In this document: in pieces, positions 14,867-21,849 of the stretch | How the letters are laid out: each line of letters opens with the position of its first letter | Position numbering within the stretch: the first letter of the stretch is position 1 | NCBI RefSeq assembly: GCF_002021925.1 | Contig: NZ_CP012546.1 | Span: 1,054,001-1,118,000 of the forward strand | DNA length: 64,000 nt | Source of the DNA: Campylobacter pinnipediorum subsp. pinnipediorum | Lineage (GTDB): Bacteria; Campylobacterota; Campylobacteria; Campylobacterales; Campylobacteraceae | Reading direction: 5' to 3' | The notes under the pieces: generated by a model | What the model was told of the DNA's origin: nothing | The model's input: the letters and a program-made list of their open reading frames with translations, nothing else | Database searches by the model: none | Program-made: the position numbers and the translations under genes

Positions 14867-15667
14867 ATGAGTACCGAGATAACAGAAATACAAACACAAA
14901 TGCAAAGATTTGAGTTAGAACAAAGACAAGCAAAGGCTTTTAGTATGTCTGTGTTTTTTCCACAACACTTAAAAGGACAAGGGCCAAATGCACAGCTTAT
15001 ATCTACATCAAATGCAGTAGTTGTTTATGATTTGGCTTATAGAATGAATGTAAGCCCATTAGAGATAGCACAAAGCATATTTATCATATACGGGAAGCCA
15101 AGCTTTGAAACCAAGTTTTTAGTAGCTAGGTTAAATATGAGTGGTAAAATCAAAGGAAGGCTAAAGACAATTATATCAGATGATAAAAAAAGTGCTTATT
15201 GTGAAGCCATAGATGCCGAAACCGGCGAGACTTACAGGGGCTCTACTATCACACTTGATATGGCAGCTGCTGAAGGTTGGCTAAGTAAATCCGGCTCAAA
15301 ATGGAAAACGATGCCAGAACTTATGCTTAGATACAGGGCTCAAAGCTTTTTTATAAACGAATACTACCCAGAAGTAAAACTAGGCATAAAATCAAAAGAA
15401 GAACTTCAAGATAGCGATGAGATAACAATTCAGCCTAAGAAACCAAACCTAAATGAAATTGTTAGCGAAAAAGAGAAAAAAGAGCTATTAGAAGTTGAGA
15501 TAGAACCACAAACATTACCACACGATGAGCTAGAAAAAGAACTCGTAGCTCGTGGCATAGATGAAGACCTTGCAGAAGATGTAGTAAGTCGTTTTAGTAA
15601 AGAACAGGTATTGCAACTACTAAGCGACCCAAATGCGATAGATAACCTAATAGAACAAAGTGCATAA
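14867..15667 (+). CDS. RecT-like single-strand annealing protein
   Basis: A 266-residue protein. The core SPLEIAQSIFIIYGKPSFET, KFLVARLNMSGKI, a beta-rich middle, then MPELMLRYRAQSFFINEYYP resemble RecT/Bet-superfamily annealing proteins encoded by phages, where the last segment corresponds to the 'M.R..A...' helix. The last 60 residues are an acidic, probably flexible tail. With the RecE-like nuclease and SSB it makes a complete phage recombination set. Assignment is by pattern, so moderate. Confidence 0.65.
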   Translation: MSTEITEIQTQMQRFELEQRQAKAFSMSVFFPQHLKGQGPNAQLISTSNAVVVYDLAYRMNVSPLEIAQSIFIIYGKPSFETKFLVARLNMSGKIKGRLKTIISDDKKSAYCEAIDAETGETYRGSTITLDMAAAEGWLSKSGSKWKTMPELMLRYRAQSFFINEYYPEVKLGIKSKEELQDSDEITIQPKKPNLNEIVSEKEKKELLEVEIEPQTLPHDELEKELVARGIDEDLAEDVVSRFSKEQVLQLLSDPNAIDNLIEQSA

Positions 15668-15677
15668 AGGTATACAA

Positions 15678-15911
15678 ATGAATATAATGACACCAACTAA
15701 ATACTTATACGATGTAGAGCCAAGCGAATTATTAGACCTAACACCTATTGGAAATGAACGAATTAAACTAGCAAGAGAGCTTTTAACAAAACTTCAAAAA
15801 GCCCCACTTAAAGCAAGAGATGATGAGCGAATATCAAAAGTTTATAAAGCTATTAATTTTTGGCAAGATTTACTTATAGAAAGGTATAACGATGAGCTCC
15901 TTAAAAATTAG
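15678..15911 (+). CDS. Hypothetical early phage protein, about 77 aa
   Basis: The likely start is ATG 15678 (AAAGG upstream), not the GTG at 15660. Sequence begins MNIMTPTKYLYDVEPSELL and is helical and basic. It overlaps the next gene by 20 bases, which supports coupled translation. Unknown function. Confidence 0.55.
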   Translation: MNIMTPTKYLYDVEPSELLDLTPIGNERIKLARELLTKLQKAPLKARDDERISKVYKAINFWQDLLIERYNDELLKN

Positions 15912-16122
15912 CAAAGAAATAGTATCTGATTTTATCAAGTTTGGCAAAGAGATGACAGCGACTGATTTTAAAAGAAGCAATGCAAATCAATACTTAGCAC
16001 CATTAGCAAAACAAGGCATTTTACAATCACGATGGCATACAAACGACAAAGGCACAAAATGCAAAATGTATCGTATAAACGATATGAAAAAAGCTTTAAA
16101 ATTTTTAGGGAGGACAGCTTAA
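15892..16122 (+). CDS. Small HTH-like phage protein, 76 aa
   Basis: FGKEMTATDFKRSNANQYLAPLAKQGILQSRW has the shape of a winged-helix domain (helix-turn-helix then a KMYRI strand). GAAAGG precedes the ATG at 15892. May regulate or bind DNA; no family identified. Confidence 0.55.
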   Translation: MSSLKISKEIVSDFIKFGKEMTATDFKRSNANQYLAPLAKQGILQSRWHTNDKGTKCKMYRINDMKKALKFLGRTA

Positions 16123-16164
16123 ATGTTTAAAGACCTAACATTAGATGATATTACTTTTTTATAG
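16123..16164 (+). CDS. Possible 13-aa minigene
   Basis: GGGAGG lies 10 bases before an ATG that abuts the previous stop, and the frame MFKDLTLDDITFL ends in TAG. It may be a coupling ORF, a remnant of a longer gene, or noise. Confidence 0.25.
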   Translation: MFKDLTLDDITFL

Positions 16165-16179
16165 AATTTAGGAAACGAA

Positions 16180-16641
16180 ATGTCAACTCAAGACACAAGA
16201 AGCACAGCGCAGCCTTGTGGGTTAGTGCTTCTTAGTAAAAAATATAAAACTGTTGATAGTCGTTTTGGTTATGATAATTATTGTTTGTCCTCTGATGGTT
16301 TGTGTCTTGCTGAAGGATTAGAAGACTCAAAAAAATATTTGATTGATTTAGCACAAGAGATGAATAAAAAGTTTATACCACTCATTAATGATATAAAAGA
16401 AGATGATGAGCTGGAAGAATTTTTGGACTCACACAATTACGAGTTTGATTCTATTCACTATAATGCAGTTAAAACATCTTGGGAATGCGACCCTAATGAC
16501 TTCTTTTTTACATTTAGCAATGAAGAAGCTAAACAACACGAGAACAAACACACTAAAAGTTATATGGTTTATCTTGGTGCGAGTCCTAAAACAAAAAGAC
16601 TGGTAGAAATTTTATTAAAAATAGGGGCAAAAGATGTTTAA
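16180..16641 (+). CDS. Hypothetical phage protein, 153 aa
   Basis: AGGAAACGAA precedes ATG. Acidic protein with Cys in YDNYCLSSDGLCLAEG and WECDPNDFFF. Overlaps the SSB start by 8 bases, as in a coupled pair. No recognised domain. Confidence 0.55.
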   Translation: MSTQDTRSTAQPCGLVLLSKKYKTVDSRFGYDNYCLSSDGLCLAEGLEDSKKYLIDLAQEMNKKFIPLINDIKEDDELEEFLDSHNYEFDSIHYNAVKTSWECDPNDFFFTFSNEEAKQHENKHTKSYMVYLGASPKTKRLVEILLKIGAKDV

Positions 16642-17143
16642 CAAAATAGTTTTAGTAGGAAATCTAACAAGAGATATCGAGTTAAGATATACAGAAAGCG
16701 GTTTGGCTTTGGGCAATTCCGCCATAGCTGTAACTAGAAAATTTACAACAAACGGCGAGAAAAGAGAAGAGACTTGTTTTGTAGATATTACCTTTTTTGG
16801 CAAAGGTGCAGAGATAGCAAACCAGTATCTAAGCAAAGGCTCAAAGCTCTTGATTGAGGGTCGTTTAAAACAAGATGTTTGGCAAGACCAACAAGGAAAT
16901 AACAAAAGCAAACATAGTGTAATAGTTGAAAATATGGAGATGTTAGGCAATACAAATAACAATGCTAACAACACTTATAACACTAATGGTAATTGTAATA
17001 CTAATGCCAAAAATAGCCATCAAAGCTATCAAATGAACAATTATCAAAGACCATCGCAAAAGCAAACGATACAAGAAAACCAGCAAATAGATGAAGAGTA
17101 TAACGACAGATACGAACAATCAGACAACACGGTACCATTTTAA
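16634..17143 (+). CDS. ssb: Single-stranded DNA-binding protein
   Basis: A 169-residue SSB. Residues 1-105 are the OB fold with the usual start FNKIVLVGNLTRDIELRYT, EETCFVDITFFGKGAEI and GSKLLIEGRLK. A Asn/Gln-rich linker follows, and the protein ends DNTVPF, a variant of the acidic DDIPF tip that recruits partner proteins. A prophage copy that would coat single strands for RecT-type annealing and replication. Confidence 0.95.
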   Translation: MFNKIVLVGNLTRDIELRYTESGLALGNSAIAVTRKFTTNGEKREETCFVDITFFGKGAEIANQYLSKGSKLLIEGRLKQDVWQDQQGNNKSKHSVIVENMEMLGNTNNNANNTYNTNGNCNTNAKNSHQSYQMNNYQRPSQKQTIQENQQIDEEYNDRYEQSDNTVPF

Positions 17144-17164
17144 TTAATTTCATAGGATATAAAT

Positions 17165-17410
17165 ATGATTTCAAGCATAAATCCAATAAAAGCTTTAATT
17201 AAACACAAGCGATATACCTACAAAGAATTAGGCGATAAACTAGATTATAGTATAGAAGAAGTAAAACAGCTCGAACAATCAAGCTTTTATAATTTGCTTT
17301 TGCCTTACCGAAAAGATATTTTTTTATATAAAGAAACACTAAAAATAGAAGAACAAATATACAATGACTATAAAGAAGAATTAATCAAAGAATACGGGAT
17401 GCCGTTTTAG
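17165..17410 (+). CDS. Small regulator-like protein, 81 aa (paralog of 18780)
   Basis: MISSINPIKALIKHKRYTYK then LGDKLDYSIEEVKQLE shares a clear pattern (NPI-ALI-KYK-TY-KL--L-YSIEE-K-E) with the 79-aa protein at 18780. The middle has a HTH-like helix pair. Terminates just before a perfect palindrome at 17411. Function unknown. Confidence 0.58.
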   Translation: MISSINPIKALIKHKRYTYKELGDKLDYSIEEVKQLEQSSFYNLLLPYRKDIFLYKETLKIEEQIYNDYKEELIKEYGMPF

Positions 17411-17530
17411 CAACAGTCAACTAATAGTTGACTGTTGAGTGGTTGTAAACCATTAGTTGATAACCACTAATAAGGAATTTAGGGTCGCTTTTTACCACGC
17501 ATTCCAGCGTGAGCTCCCTAAACTAAAAGC
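17411..17530 (+). other. Structured intergenic region: palindromes and a nested stem
   Basis: CAACAGTCAAC and GTTGACTGTTG (17411-17421, 17427-17437) form a perfect 11-bp hairpin with a 5-base loop. GTGGTT/AACCAC follows (17439-17467). Then TTTAGGG pairs with CCCTAAA (about 17479-17523), enclosing a smaller CACGC/GCGTG hairpin. No T-run follows, so this is not a plain terminator; it could be a small RNA, a processing site or a protein-binding site before the toxin operon. Confidence 0.6.
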
Positions 17531-17545
17531 AATTATAGCGAAAAT

Positions 17546-17578
17546 AAATAAACTTTTAATATCTTTTTGAATACAATT
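17546..17578 (+). promoter_or_regulatory. Promoter module, copy 2 of 3 (Doc operon)
   Basis: AAATAAACTTTTAAT ... TTGAATACAATT with TACAAT as -10. Same 33-base module as 13514 and 19031. It lies 27 bases before the antitoxin GTG start. Confidence 0.68.
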
Positions 17579-17604
17579 ATTTAAAATATTTAAAAGGTAA
17601 TACT

Positions 17605-17718
17605 GTGAGAACTATACAAGAAACTGACAAAAAACAGCAAACAAAAGAAAAAATGAAAAATGTAGTTTTACAAAATCCTAAAGTAAAATCAGTCTTTAAA
17701 AGGCTAAAAGACAAGTGA
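17605..17718 (+). CDS. Putative antitoxin of the Doc module, 37 aa
   Basis: A GTG start with AAAAGG upstream gives a 37-residue basic peptide (MRTIQETDKKQQTKEKMKN then VVLQNPKVKSVFKRLKDK). Its stop overlaps the GTG start of the Doc-like gene as GTGA, the usual antitoxin-toxin arrangement. It lacks the DNA-binding N-terminal half of Phd (73 aa) and could correspond to only the toxin-binding tail. Confidence 0.6.
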   Translation: MRTIQETDKKQQTKEKMKNVVLQNPKVKSVFKRLKDK

Positions 17719-18092
17719 ATTATTTTACAATAGCAGATGCCATAGAGCTACACGACCAAATTATATCAAATATGGGTGGTGCTAATGGTTACAATGAAGT
17801 TAGCATAGGATATTTAGATTCAGCCTTAGAGCAAATCCAAAACGATGAATACTATCCAACTTTTATAGATAAATTAACCCATTTAGTTTTTTCTTGTGTT
17901 AAATTTCATCCATTTTTAGATGGAAACAAAAGAACATCTATTTATTTAGGTATTTTCTTTTTAGAGTTAAACGACCTTGAAGGCTACTTTGTCTATTTTG
18001 CGGACAAGATGGAAGATGTAGTGGTTGATTTAGCAAGTGGAAAGGTAAGCAAAGAAGAGTTAAAAGAAATCATTACAAATATAATTTACTAA
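17715..18092 (+). CDS. doc: Doc-family toxin (Fic fold kinase)
   Basis: A 125-residue protein, the same size as P1 Doc. The Fic-type motif HPFLDGNKRT (65-74) contains the catalytic His and the NKR of Doc proteins, which phosphorylate elongation factor Tu and stop translation. N-terminal IELHDQIISNMGGANGY is also typical. GTG start overlaps the small gene before it. Probably stabilises the prophage or acts in abortive defence; a very small antitoxin precedes it. Confidence 0.88.
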   Translation: MNYFTIADAIELHDQIISNMGGANGYNEVSIGYLDSALEQIQNDEYYPTFIDKLTHLVFSCVKFHPFLDGNKRTSIYLGIFFLELNDLEGYFVYFADKMEDVVVDLASGKVSKEELKEIITNIIY

Positions 18093-18104
18093 CCAAGGAT
18101 TAAA

Positions 18105-18350
18105 ATGAGCGATGAAAAAATCCCTATAAAGGATATAAAAGGCTTAGATTTTAAGTGTAATGCTTGTGGGCTTAGCCTATCTTATCCACTAGCCACACAA
18201 CAGACATTTATAAACGAATGCCCTAATTGTGGCATTGAGTGGATACCATCACAGCTAAACATAGAAAGCGTAAGAAATTTAAAAAACATATTCAAGATAC
18301 TATCTAACGCACAAGGTGCAAATATAAGCTTAAGCTTTACAAAGGAGTAA
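18105..18350 (+). CDS. Zinc-ribbon small protein, 81 aa
   Basis: CNACG and CPNCG pairs (about residues 18-45) form a zinc ribbon, with a helical tail. It follows the Doc gene by 12 bases, so it is probably co-transcribed. Function unknown; small zinc ribbons of this kind are common in prophages. Confidence 0.6.
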   Translation: MSDEKIPIKDIKGLDFKCNACGLSLSYPLATQQTFINECPNCGIEWIPSQLNIESVRNLKNIFKILSNAQGANISLSFTKE

Positions 18351-18353
18351 TAA

Positions 18354-18410
18354 TGGCAGAAGAAAAAGTTTTAGATGAACGGGATACCATTTTCTTGTCT
18401 AACTCTTAAT
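18354..18410 (+). CDS. Possible 18-aa peptide
   Basis: AAGGAG precedes ATG by 5 bases and the frame encodes MAEEKVLDERDTIFLSNS. It may be a truncated gene or coupling ORF. A perfect 8-bp inverted repeat TTGTCTAA/TTAGACAA (18395-18417) follows within and after it. Confidence 0.3.
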
Positions 18411-18420
18411 TAGACAATAA

Positions 18421-18693
18421 CTACGAATTAATCCATTCAGTAACATCTTTGCCTAGATTACTGATTATGCCATTTAATTCATCCGGCAACTCAAAAACTA
18501 AACATTTGTCATTACTATCCAAGCACTCATTTTGAAGCTTGTCAAAAACTCTATCATATGAATATTTAGTTTTTAGTATCCAAGTAGTATTCAAAATCCT
18601 ACGACAATCCCCAAGAGTTTGGATAAGATTATCTATCCCCTTATAATTTTGTCCTTGTTTATACAAATCATAACATATTAATAATTTTTGCAT
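18421..18693 (-). CDS. Cas2/SinR-like stand-alone protein, 90 aa
   Basis: The start MQKLLICYDLYKQGQNYKGI with a hydrophobic strand and YDL, followed by LGDCRRILNTTWILKTKYSY and DKCLVFEL, has the ferredoxin-like fold pattern of Cas2-like/SinR-family proteins often found alone, outside CRISPR loci. It is on the minus strand inside a plus-strand operon, and its ends are bracketed by the 9-bp inverted repeat CGGGATACC (18379) and GGTATCCCG (18713). No CRISPR array or cas1 is nearby. Confidence 0.6.
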   Translation of the reverse strand: MQKLLICYDLYKQGQNYKGIDNLIQTLGDCRRILNTTWILKTKYSYDRVFDKLQNECLDSNDKCLVFELPDELNGIISNLGKDVTEWINS

Positions 18694-18779
18694 TAGGTAT
18701 CCTTAAAAGCTGGGTATCCCGCAATGTATGTTAGTATTTTTATGATAAAAACCAAATAATAAATATAAAAGGAACAACT

Positions 18780-19019
18780 ATGATTATATCAAGCGATGAT
18801 GTAAATTTAAACCCTATAACATTAATTATCAAATACAAGCAATCAACCTACGAAAAACTAAGCGAACATCTAGGTTATAGCATAGAAGAGTTAAAAGAGT
18901 TTGAAAAGCTTAACCACAAAGAATTGCCTTTGCCTTTTGTAAAAGCTCTTAAGCTATACATAGAATTAATTAGAATAAAACTATCGCTTAAAGATATTGA
19001 TAGCGAATTATATGTTTAA
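18780..19019 (+). CDS. Small regulator-like protein, 79 aa (paralog of 17165)
   Basis: AAAAGGAAC precedes the ATG. MIISSDDVNLNPITLIIKYK and LGYSIEELKEFEKL match the 17165 gene in layout, so the two are diverged copies. Possibly DNA binding. It precedes the third copy of the promoter module. Confidence 0.55.
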   Translation: MIISSDDVNLNPITLIIKYKQSTYEKLSEHLGYSIEELKEFEKLNHKELPLPFVKALKLYIELIRIKLSLKDIDSELYV

Positions 19020-19030
19020 TACAAACCACT

Positions 19031-19063
19031 AAATAAACTTTTAATCTAATTTTAAATAGAATT
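19031..19063 (+). promoter_or_regulatory. Promoter module, copy 3 of 3
   Basis: AAATAAACTTTTAAT, then variable bases, then TAGAAT as -10, 33 bases long as in the two other copies. It drives the gene at 19090. Confidence 0.6.
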
Positions 19064-19089
19064 TAACACTTTTATTTAAAGGGGTTAAG

Positions 19090-19878
19090 ATGAGAAATGA
19101 AAAGCTTATTAGGCTTTTTAAAGTTTTGTATATTCTTAGTTTCATTTTGGATTTAACCATTATTGGTTTACTTGTCGGCATACCTTTATTTTTGGTTTTG
19201 TGGGCTTCACAATATGTATTTTTTGGCATTTTATCTCCAATTTATGTATTTCGTGCAGAGAAGCGAATTGAAAAAATATTTAAAAAAAAATCTGTTATAA
19301 AAACACGAATTGAAAGGACATATGATATACAATTTGGCAAATTAGGTTTAGATGAAAATATGCGTTCTCTAATTACTAATAATATGGAAAAAAATTTTAT
19401 TACCTTAATACCAATAGTCCAAAACATACTTGATAAAAAGAAAATAAAATTTGATTTTTATGAAACAATAAACCCTTTAATACAATTAATAGACATTGAA
19501 TCTATTATTTTAACCTGCGACACGCTTATATTAAGATATGCAAGTACAGAAGAAGAAAGAAAAAATATAAACTACACACCGCTAAACGAAAGTTTAATTG
19601 AAATAATTGATAATAGCAACAAAGAAATGCTTTCTTCGTATCAATTAGTTGAAAAAAGAATTGATATTGCGGCAAAATTTATATTATTACTAATGGAAAG
19701 TATAGAGCAAAGCAAAGTTTTTTTAGAAGATGCTATTATGACAATAATAAGCAAAGAAATGGAAAATAATGATAAAAAAAATATTATTAACGAAACACCA
19801 AAAACCATAGATGAAAAAATGGAAGATTTTGAAAATGAAATTTTTAACACAATATTTGATAAAGACAAGGAGAAGTAA
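19090..19878 (+). CDS. Membrane-anchored hypothetical protein, 262 aa
   Basis: Two hydrophobic helices near the N-terminus (VLYILSFILDLTIIGLLVGI and FLVLWASQYVFFGILSP) are followed by about 190 charged, helical residues that should lie in the cytoplasm. No known domain. It has its own promoter and is followed with a 1-base overlap by a ribbon-helix-helix gene, so it may be a membrane effector with a small regulator; this is inference from the layout. Confidence 0.6.
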   Translation: MRNEKLIRLFKVLYILSFILDLTIIGLLVGIPLFLVLWASQYVFFGILSPIYVFRAEKRIEKIFKKKSVIKTRIERTYDIQFGKLGLDENMRSLITNNMEKNFITLIPIVQNILDKKKIKFDFYETINPLIQLIDIESIILTCDTLILRYASTEEERKNINYTPLNESLIEIIDNSNKEMLSSYQLVEKRIDIAAKFILLLMESIEQSKVFLEDAIMTIISKEMENNDKKNIINETPKTIDEKMEDFENEIFNTIFDKDKEK

Positions 19879-20033
19879 TGGCAGATGAAAAAGAAACACC
19901 AACGGGAAGTTATAACCTACAAATAAAAATTCCATACGAGCTGAAAGAAAAATTAGAAGCTTTAGCACAAGAAGCAGGAGTAAGCCTAAATCAATACATA
20001 ATGTTTATGCTTATACGAGAAACGAAAAAATAG
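19878..20033 (+). CDS. Ribbon-helix-helix protein, 51 aa
   Basis: ATG overlaps the previous stop (TAATG). NLQIKIPYELKEKLEALAQ then GVSLNQYIMFMLI is a textbook CopG/Arc ribbon-helix-helix domain. Probably the partner or regulator of the membrane protein before it, or an autorepressor. Confidence 0.72.
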   Translation: MADEKETPTGSYNLQIKIPYELKEKLEALAQEAGVSLNQYIMFMLIRETKK

Positions 20034-20106
20034 GCGGTCGGATTTAAAATCCGAGTGCCATATTGCTAATTCAATGCAAAAATATTGAAAAAACAATTAT
20101 AAAGTA

Positions 20107-20135
20107 TTGACAAATAAATAATAATTCAATATAAT
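20107..20135 (+). promoter_or_regulatory. Consensus sigma-70 promoter of the Rha-like gene
   Basis: TTGACA (20107) and TATAAT (20130) with a 17-base spacer. Flanking ATTGAA and TTCAAT half-sites at about 20070-20165 may be operator sites. Similar in design to the 14064 promoter of the paralogous gene. Confidence 0.85.
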
Positions 20136-20167
20136 TCCAATAATAACTCATTGGAAAGGTATTGAAA

Positions 20168-20890
20168 ATGAATAATTTAGTCATAAATTATAATGGCACA
20201 CTAGTTACAACACAAGATAAAGTTTCAGAACTAACTGACAACAACGAACAGTCAATACAAAGACTTATAAGAGCATACAAACCCGACTTAGAAGAATTTG
20301 GAAATCTTGGTTTTTATAATTTTAAAATTCAAGCAGGGCTAGGATGCACTTATAAAAAAGTTTATTACCTAAACGAACAACAAGCTACTTTATTGCTTAC
20401 TTATATGAAAAACACAAAGCAAGTAAGAGAAGCCAAAAAGATACTTGTTAAAGCTTTTTATGAATTAAAATCTGAAAATCAGAGATTAAAACACGAAAAA
20501 TACATAAACGAGATATCAAGCCTAAATGCGACTTTGATTAGCAAAGCAAAAAGACACCAAAGGGTTGTAAATGCTTACAAATCAAATCTTTCGCAGAAAA
20601 ACAACAAGATAGTAGCATTAAAGCAAGAGCTTAAAAACGCTAATAGCTCATTAAACTATGAAGCAAGATATAAAAATGCAATGCTTGAAAGAGATTATTA
20701 TTTTAAGAAGTATAAAGACCTTGAAGAAAAGCACAAATTCAAAGAAGAAGTAACATTTAAAGTCTTAGACAAGATAAGGTCTCAGCTAGATGACGCTTAC
20801 GGCGACATAGGTGCATTAATCCCTTATGTTTGGGAAGATAACGCCTATTTTTTAAAACAAAGATTAGACAAAAAAAGGGTAGAAAGATGA
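20168..20890 (+). CDS. Rha-like phage regulatory protein (antirepressor type 2)
   Basis: A 240-residue protein starting at ATG 20168 (GGAAAGG upstream; TTG 20162 is in frame). Residues 1-90 (VINYNGTLVTTQDKVSELTD, YYLNEQQATLLLTYM) are the pRha domain, found in phage regulators. The C-terminal 130 residues, with SQKNNKIVALKQEL, YKNAMLERDYYFKK and DIGALIPYVWEDNAYF, are shared with the protein at 14126. Own consensus promoter. Confidence 0.78.
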   Translation: MNNLVINYNGTLVTTQDKVSELTDNNEQSIQRLIRAYKPDLEEFGNLGFYNFKIQAGLGCTYKKVYYLNEQQATLLLTYMKNTKQVREAKKILVKAFYELKSENQRLKHEKYINEISSLNATLISKAKRHQRVVNAYKSNLSQKNNKIVALKQELKNANSSLNYEARYKNAMLERDYYFKKYKDLEEKHKFKEEVTFKVLDKIRSQLDDAYGDIGALIPYVWEDNAYFLKQRLDKKRVER

Positions 20891-21150
20891 TAGAAGATAT
20901 CTTAAAAGAGAGACAAAAGACACACGGGGATTTTGGACTACAATCATTTTATGCACAAAACATAAAGAAATACATAAAAAGCGAAAAATACAAGCTAACA
21001 GTAGGATAAATTGAAGCTTTGGAAATGATAGCCCACAAGATAGCAAGAATTTTGGCGGGAAACCCAAACTATAAAGACCATTGGGATGATATCGCAGGAT
21101 ATGCGACATTAGTTAGCAAGGAGTTAGAAAATGACAAAGACACAATTTAA
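20887..21150 (+). pseudogene. DUF6378-like gene broken by an in-frame TAA
   Basis: MIEDILKERQKTHGDFGLQS starts at 20887 and is stopped by TAA at 21007-21009. The same frame continues past the stop with IEALEMIAHKIARILAG, HWDDIAGYATLVSKELEN to 21150. The two parts join into one typical small phage protein (HGDF motif then AxxKIARI, DIxGYA), so a single CAA/GAA to TAA change has split it. A new start at the internal ATG (21024) is possible for the second half. Confidence 0.72.
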
Positions 21151-21670
21151 CGATATTCAAGAAAAATTAAAAGCTTACCGCGTAGAGCGTGATTTAACTT
21201 ATGAAGATCACAGCAATGGTTTAATGGCAAACATCCTTGAAGAGTTAGCCGAGTATTTAAGAGCTGGAGATGATAACGAGCGAGTTGATGCACTTTGTGA
21301 TATGGCTGTGTTTATTTTAAATTCTTTTGAGTTTAAAAAATATGAAATAGAAGAAATATTATATTTTCTCGATAATAAAGATGAGTGTTTTATAAATAGC
21401 ACATTTGTGAATGATATTTTTGAATTAGTTGATAATTATATTACTTTTGGTAAACGCGACAACAAGTATTTAGGCAGAAGCTTGTTTATACTGTTTTTAG
21501 GCATAAAAGACAAAAACTATGATATTTATAAATGTATGCTTGAAACTATAAAAGAAATATCATCCCGCACAGGGTATTATGATGAAATACAAAAGAAATT
21601 CATTAAAGACAAAAACCAACTAAATGAATACAAAGCTGATTATGAAAGTTGTAAAAAGGAGATAATATGA
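21131..21670 (+). CDS. MazG/dUTPase-type NTP pyrophosphohydrolase
   Basis: A 179-residue all-alpha protein. NILEELAEYLRAGDDNERVD followed by ALCDMAVF gives the EExxE...ExxD metal-binding motif of MazG-like enzymes that hydrolyse nucleotides to monophosphate and pyrophosphate. Ends with SRTGYYDEIQKKFIKDK and ADYESCK, usual in the phage version. It may remove alarmones or dUTP during infection. It overlaps the excisionase-like gene by 4 bases. Confidence 0.72.
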   Translation: MTKTQFNDIQEKLKAYRVERDLTYEDHSNGLMANILEELAEYLRAGDDNERVDALCDMAVFILNSFEFKKYEIEEILYFLDNKDECFINSTFVNDIFELVDNYITFGKRDNKYLGRSLFILFLGIKDKNYDIYKCMLETIKEISSRTGYYDEIQKKFIKDKNQLNEYKADYESCKKEII

Positions 21671-21849
21671 ACGATACATTTATACCAGCAAAACAAGCCA
21701 AAGAGATGCTAGGTGTTGGTGATACAACCCTTTGGCGATTAGCAAGAGATAAAATCTTAGACAAAAGAAAAGCAGGACATAAAACGGTGTATTATTCACT
21801 TCAATCAATTAATCGCTACATGTCAGGCGAATACAGATTATCTAAATAA
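21667..21849 (+). CDS. Excisionase-like MerR-type HTH protein
   Basis: A 60-residue protein with FIPAKQAKEMLGVGDTTLWR and KRKAGHKTVYYSLQSINRYM, the winged HTH of AlpA/Xis proteins. Convergent with and overlapping the integrase gene, as expected for a directionality factor. AGGAGAT precedes ATG. Confidence 0.75.
   Translation: MNDTFIPAKQAKEMLGVGDTTLWRLARDKILDKRKAGHKTVYYSLQSINRYMSGEYRLSK

Noticed and set aside
18395-18417. TTGTCTAA/TTAGACAA hairpin as a terminator
   Set aside because: It is AT-rich and has no T-run on either strand; kept only as a note.
18421-18693. CRISPR system from the Cas2-like gene
   Set aside because: No repeats-spacer array, no Cas1 or effector anywhere in the window.
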